Shown here one piece after another: positions 13,973-14,211 of a stretch of DNA of 14,211 nt. Location of the stretch: contig JAEZVA010000061.1 of the NCBI GenBank assembly GCA_023443315.1, forward strand, positions 1-14,211, given 5' to 3'. Made by a program: the position numbers and the translations under genes. A model generated the notes under the pieces. It saw nothing but the letters and a program-made list of their open reading frames with translations, was not told the DNA's origin and made no database searches. How positions within the stretch are numbered: position 1 is the stretch's first letter; every line of letters begins with the position of its first letter. This stretch comes from Bacillota bacterium. GTDB taxonomy: Bacteria; Bacillota; Clostridia; Oscillospirales; Ruminococcaceae.

Positions 13973-14211
13973 TTATCTTGCCTGACCGCGGCGATGCAGC
14001 CGCAGCAGGTGTGCCAATGTGTCGCGCATCTCGCTGCGCGGGGTAATCATATCCACAAATCCGTGCGAGAGCAAAAACTCGGCTGACTGAAACTCATCGG
14101 GCAGGTGCTGCTTGATGGTCGCCTCAATCACCCTGCGCCCCGCAAAGCCCACCAGCACCTTCGGCTCGGCGATGATGATATCCCCCAGCATCGCAAAGCT
14201 TGCCGTTACGC
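13973..14211 (-). CDS. accD: Acetyl-CoA carboxylase carboxyltransferase subunit beta, C-terminal part
   Basis: Only the last 79 codons or so are in the window; the gene continues past 14211. Reading inward from the edge, the protein runs VTASFAMLGDIIIAEPKVLVGFAGRRVIEATIKQHLPDEF and ends RGQAR with TAA at 13973-13975. VTASFAMLGD, AEP and IGFAG-like VGFAGRRVIE are hallmark AccD segments. FQSAEFLLSHGFVDMITPRSEMRD is the conserved C-terminal stretch of AccD. The N-terminal zinc ribbon would lie outside the window. An internal ATG at 14191 is not the start, since the AccD match continues upstream to the edge. It is followed after 17 nt by accA. Confidence 0.95.
   Translation of the reverse strand, partial: VTASFAMLGDIIIAEPKVLVGFAGRRVIEATIKQHLPDEFQSAEFLLSHGFVDMITPRSEMRDTLAHLLRLHRRGQAR

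Overview
The window looks like a chromosomal segment of an anaerobic Firmicute of the class Clostridia, probably near the Ruminococcaceae/Oscillospiraceae. The reasons are the split ADP-glucose pyrophosphorylase (GlgC plus GlgD), the order glgB-glgC-glgD-glgA, QueH in place of QueG, the separate AccA and AccD subunits, strong AGGAGG-type ribosome sites, and moderately G+C-rich genes separated by A+T-rich spacers. The taxonomic placement is an inference from gene content, not a measurement. No RNA genes, insertion sequences or CRISPR arrays were seen.

Layout. (1) 1-565, minus strand: 5' part of a nitroreductase of the Frm2/Hbn1-like group. (2) 566-866: A+T-rich divergent control region with two imperfect dyads and a good sigma-A-type promoter for queH. 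(3) 867-1571: queH, epoxyqueuosine reductase, with its own terminator. (4) 1572-8230: a four-gene glycogen synthesis operon, glgB-glgC-glgD-glgA. It has a sigma-A-like extended -10 promoter, a leader of about 140 nt that can fold in more than one way, hairpins between several cistrons, and a strong terminator. GlgC and GlgD together make ADP-glucose, GlgA polymerises it and GlgB branches the chain. GlgA carries an unusual Lys/Ala-rich basic tail of about 53 residues. (5) 8231-12605: a tight cassette capE-capF-capG plus one glycosyltransferase. The three enzymes convert UDP-GlcNAc to UDP-N-acetyl-L-fucosamine, and the transferase is the natural candidate to use it. No flippase, polymerase or initiating transferase is in view. 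(6) 12606-14211, minus strand: the tail of a fatty-acid synthesis locus, accD (partial) - accA - acpP, converging on the glycosyltransferase, with a terminator between.

The standout items are the histone-H1-like tail on glycogen synthase, the minimal L-FucNAc cassette with a single transferase directly behind the glycogen operon, and the paired dyads plus foldable leader upstream of glgB. I did not find a convincing wholly new system. Every full gene belongs to a recognisable family, although the exact role of the glycosyltransferase is open.
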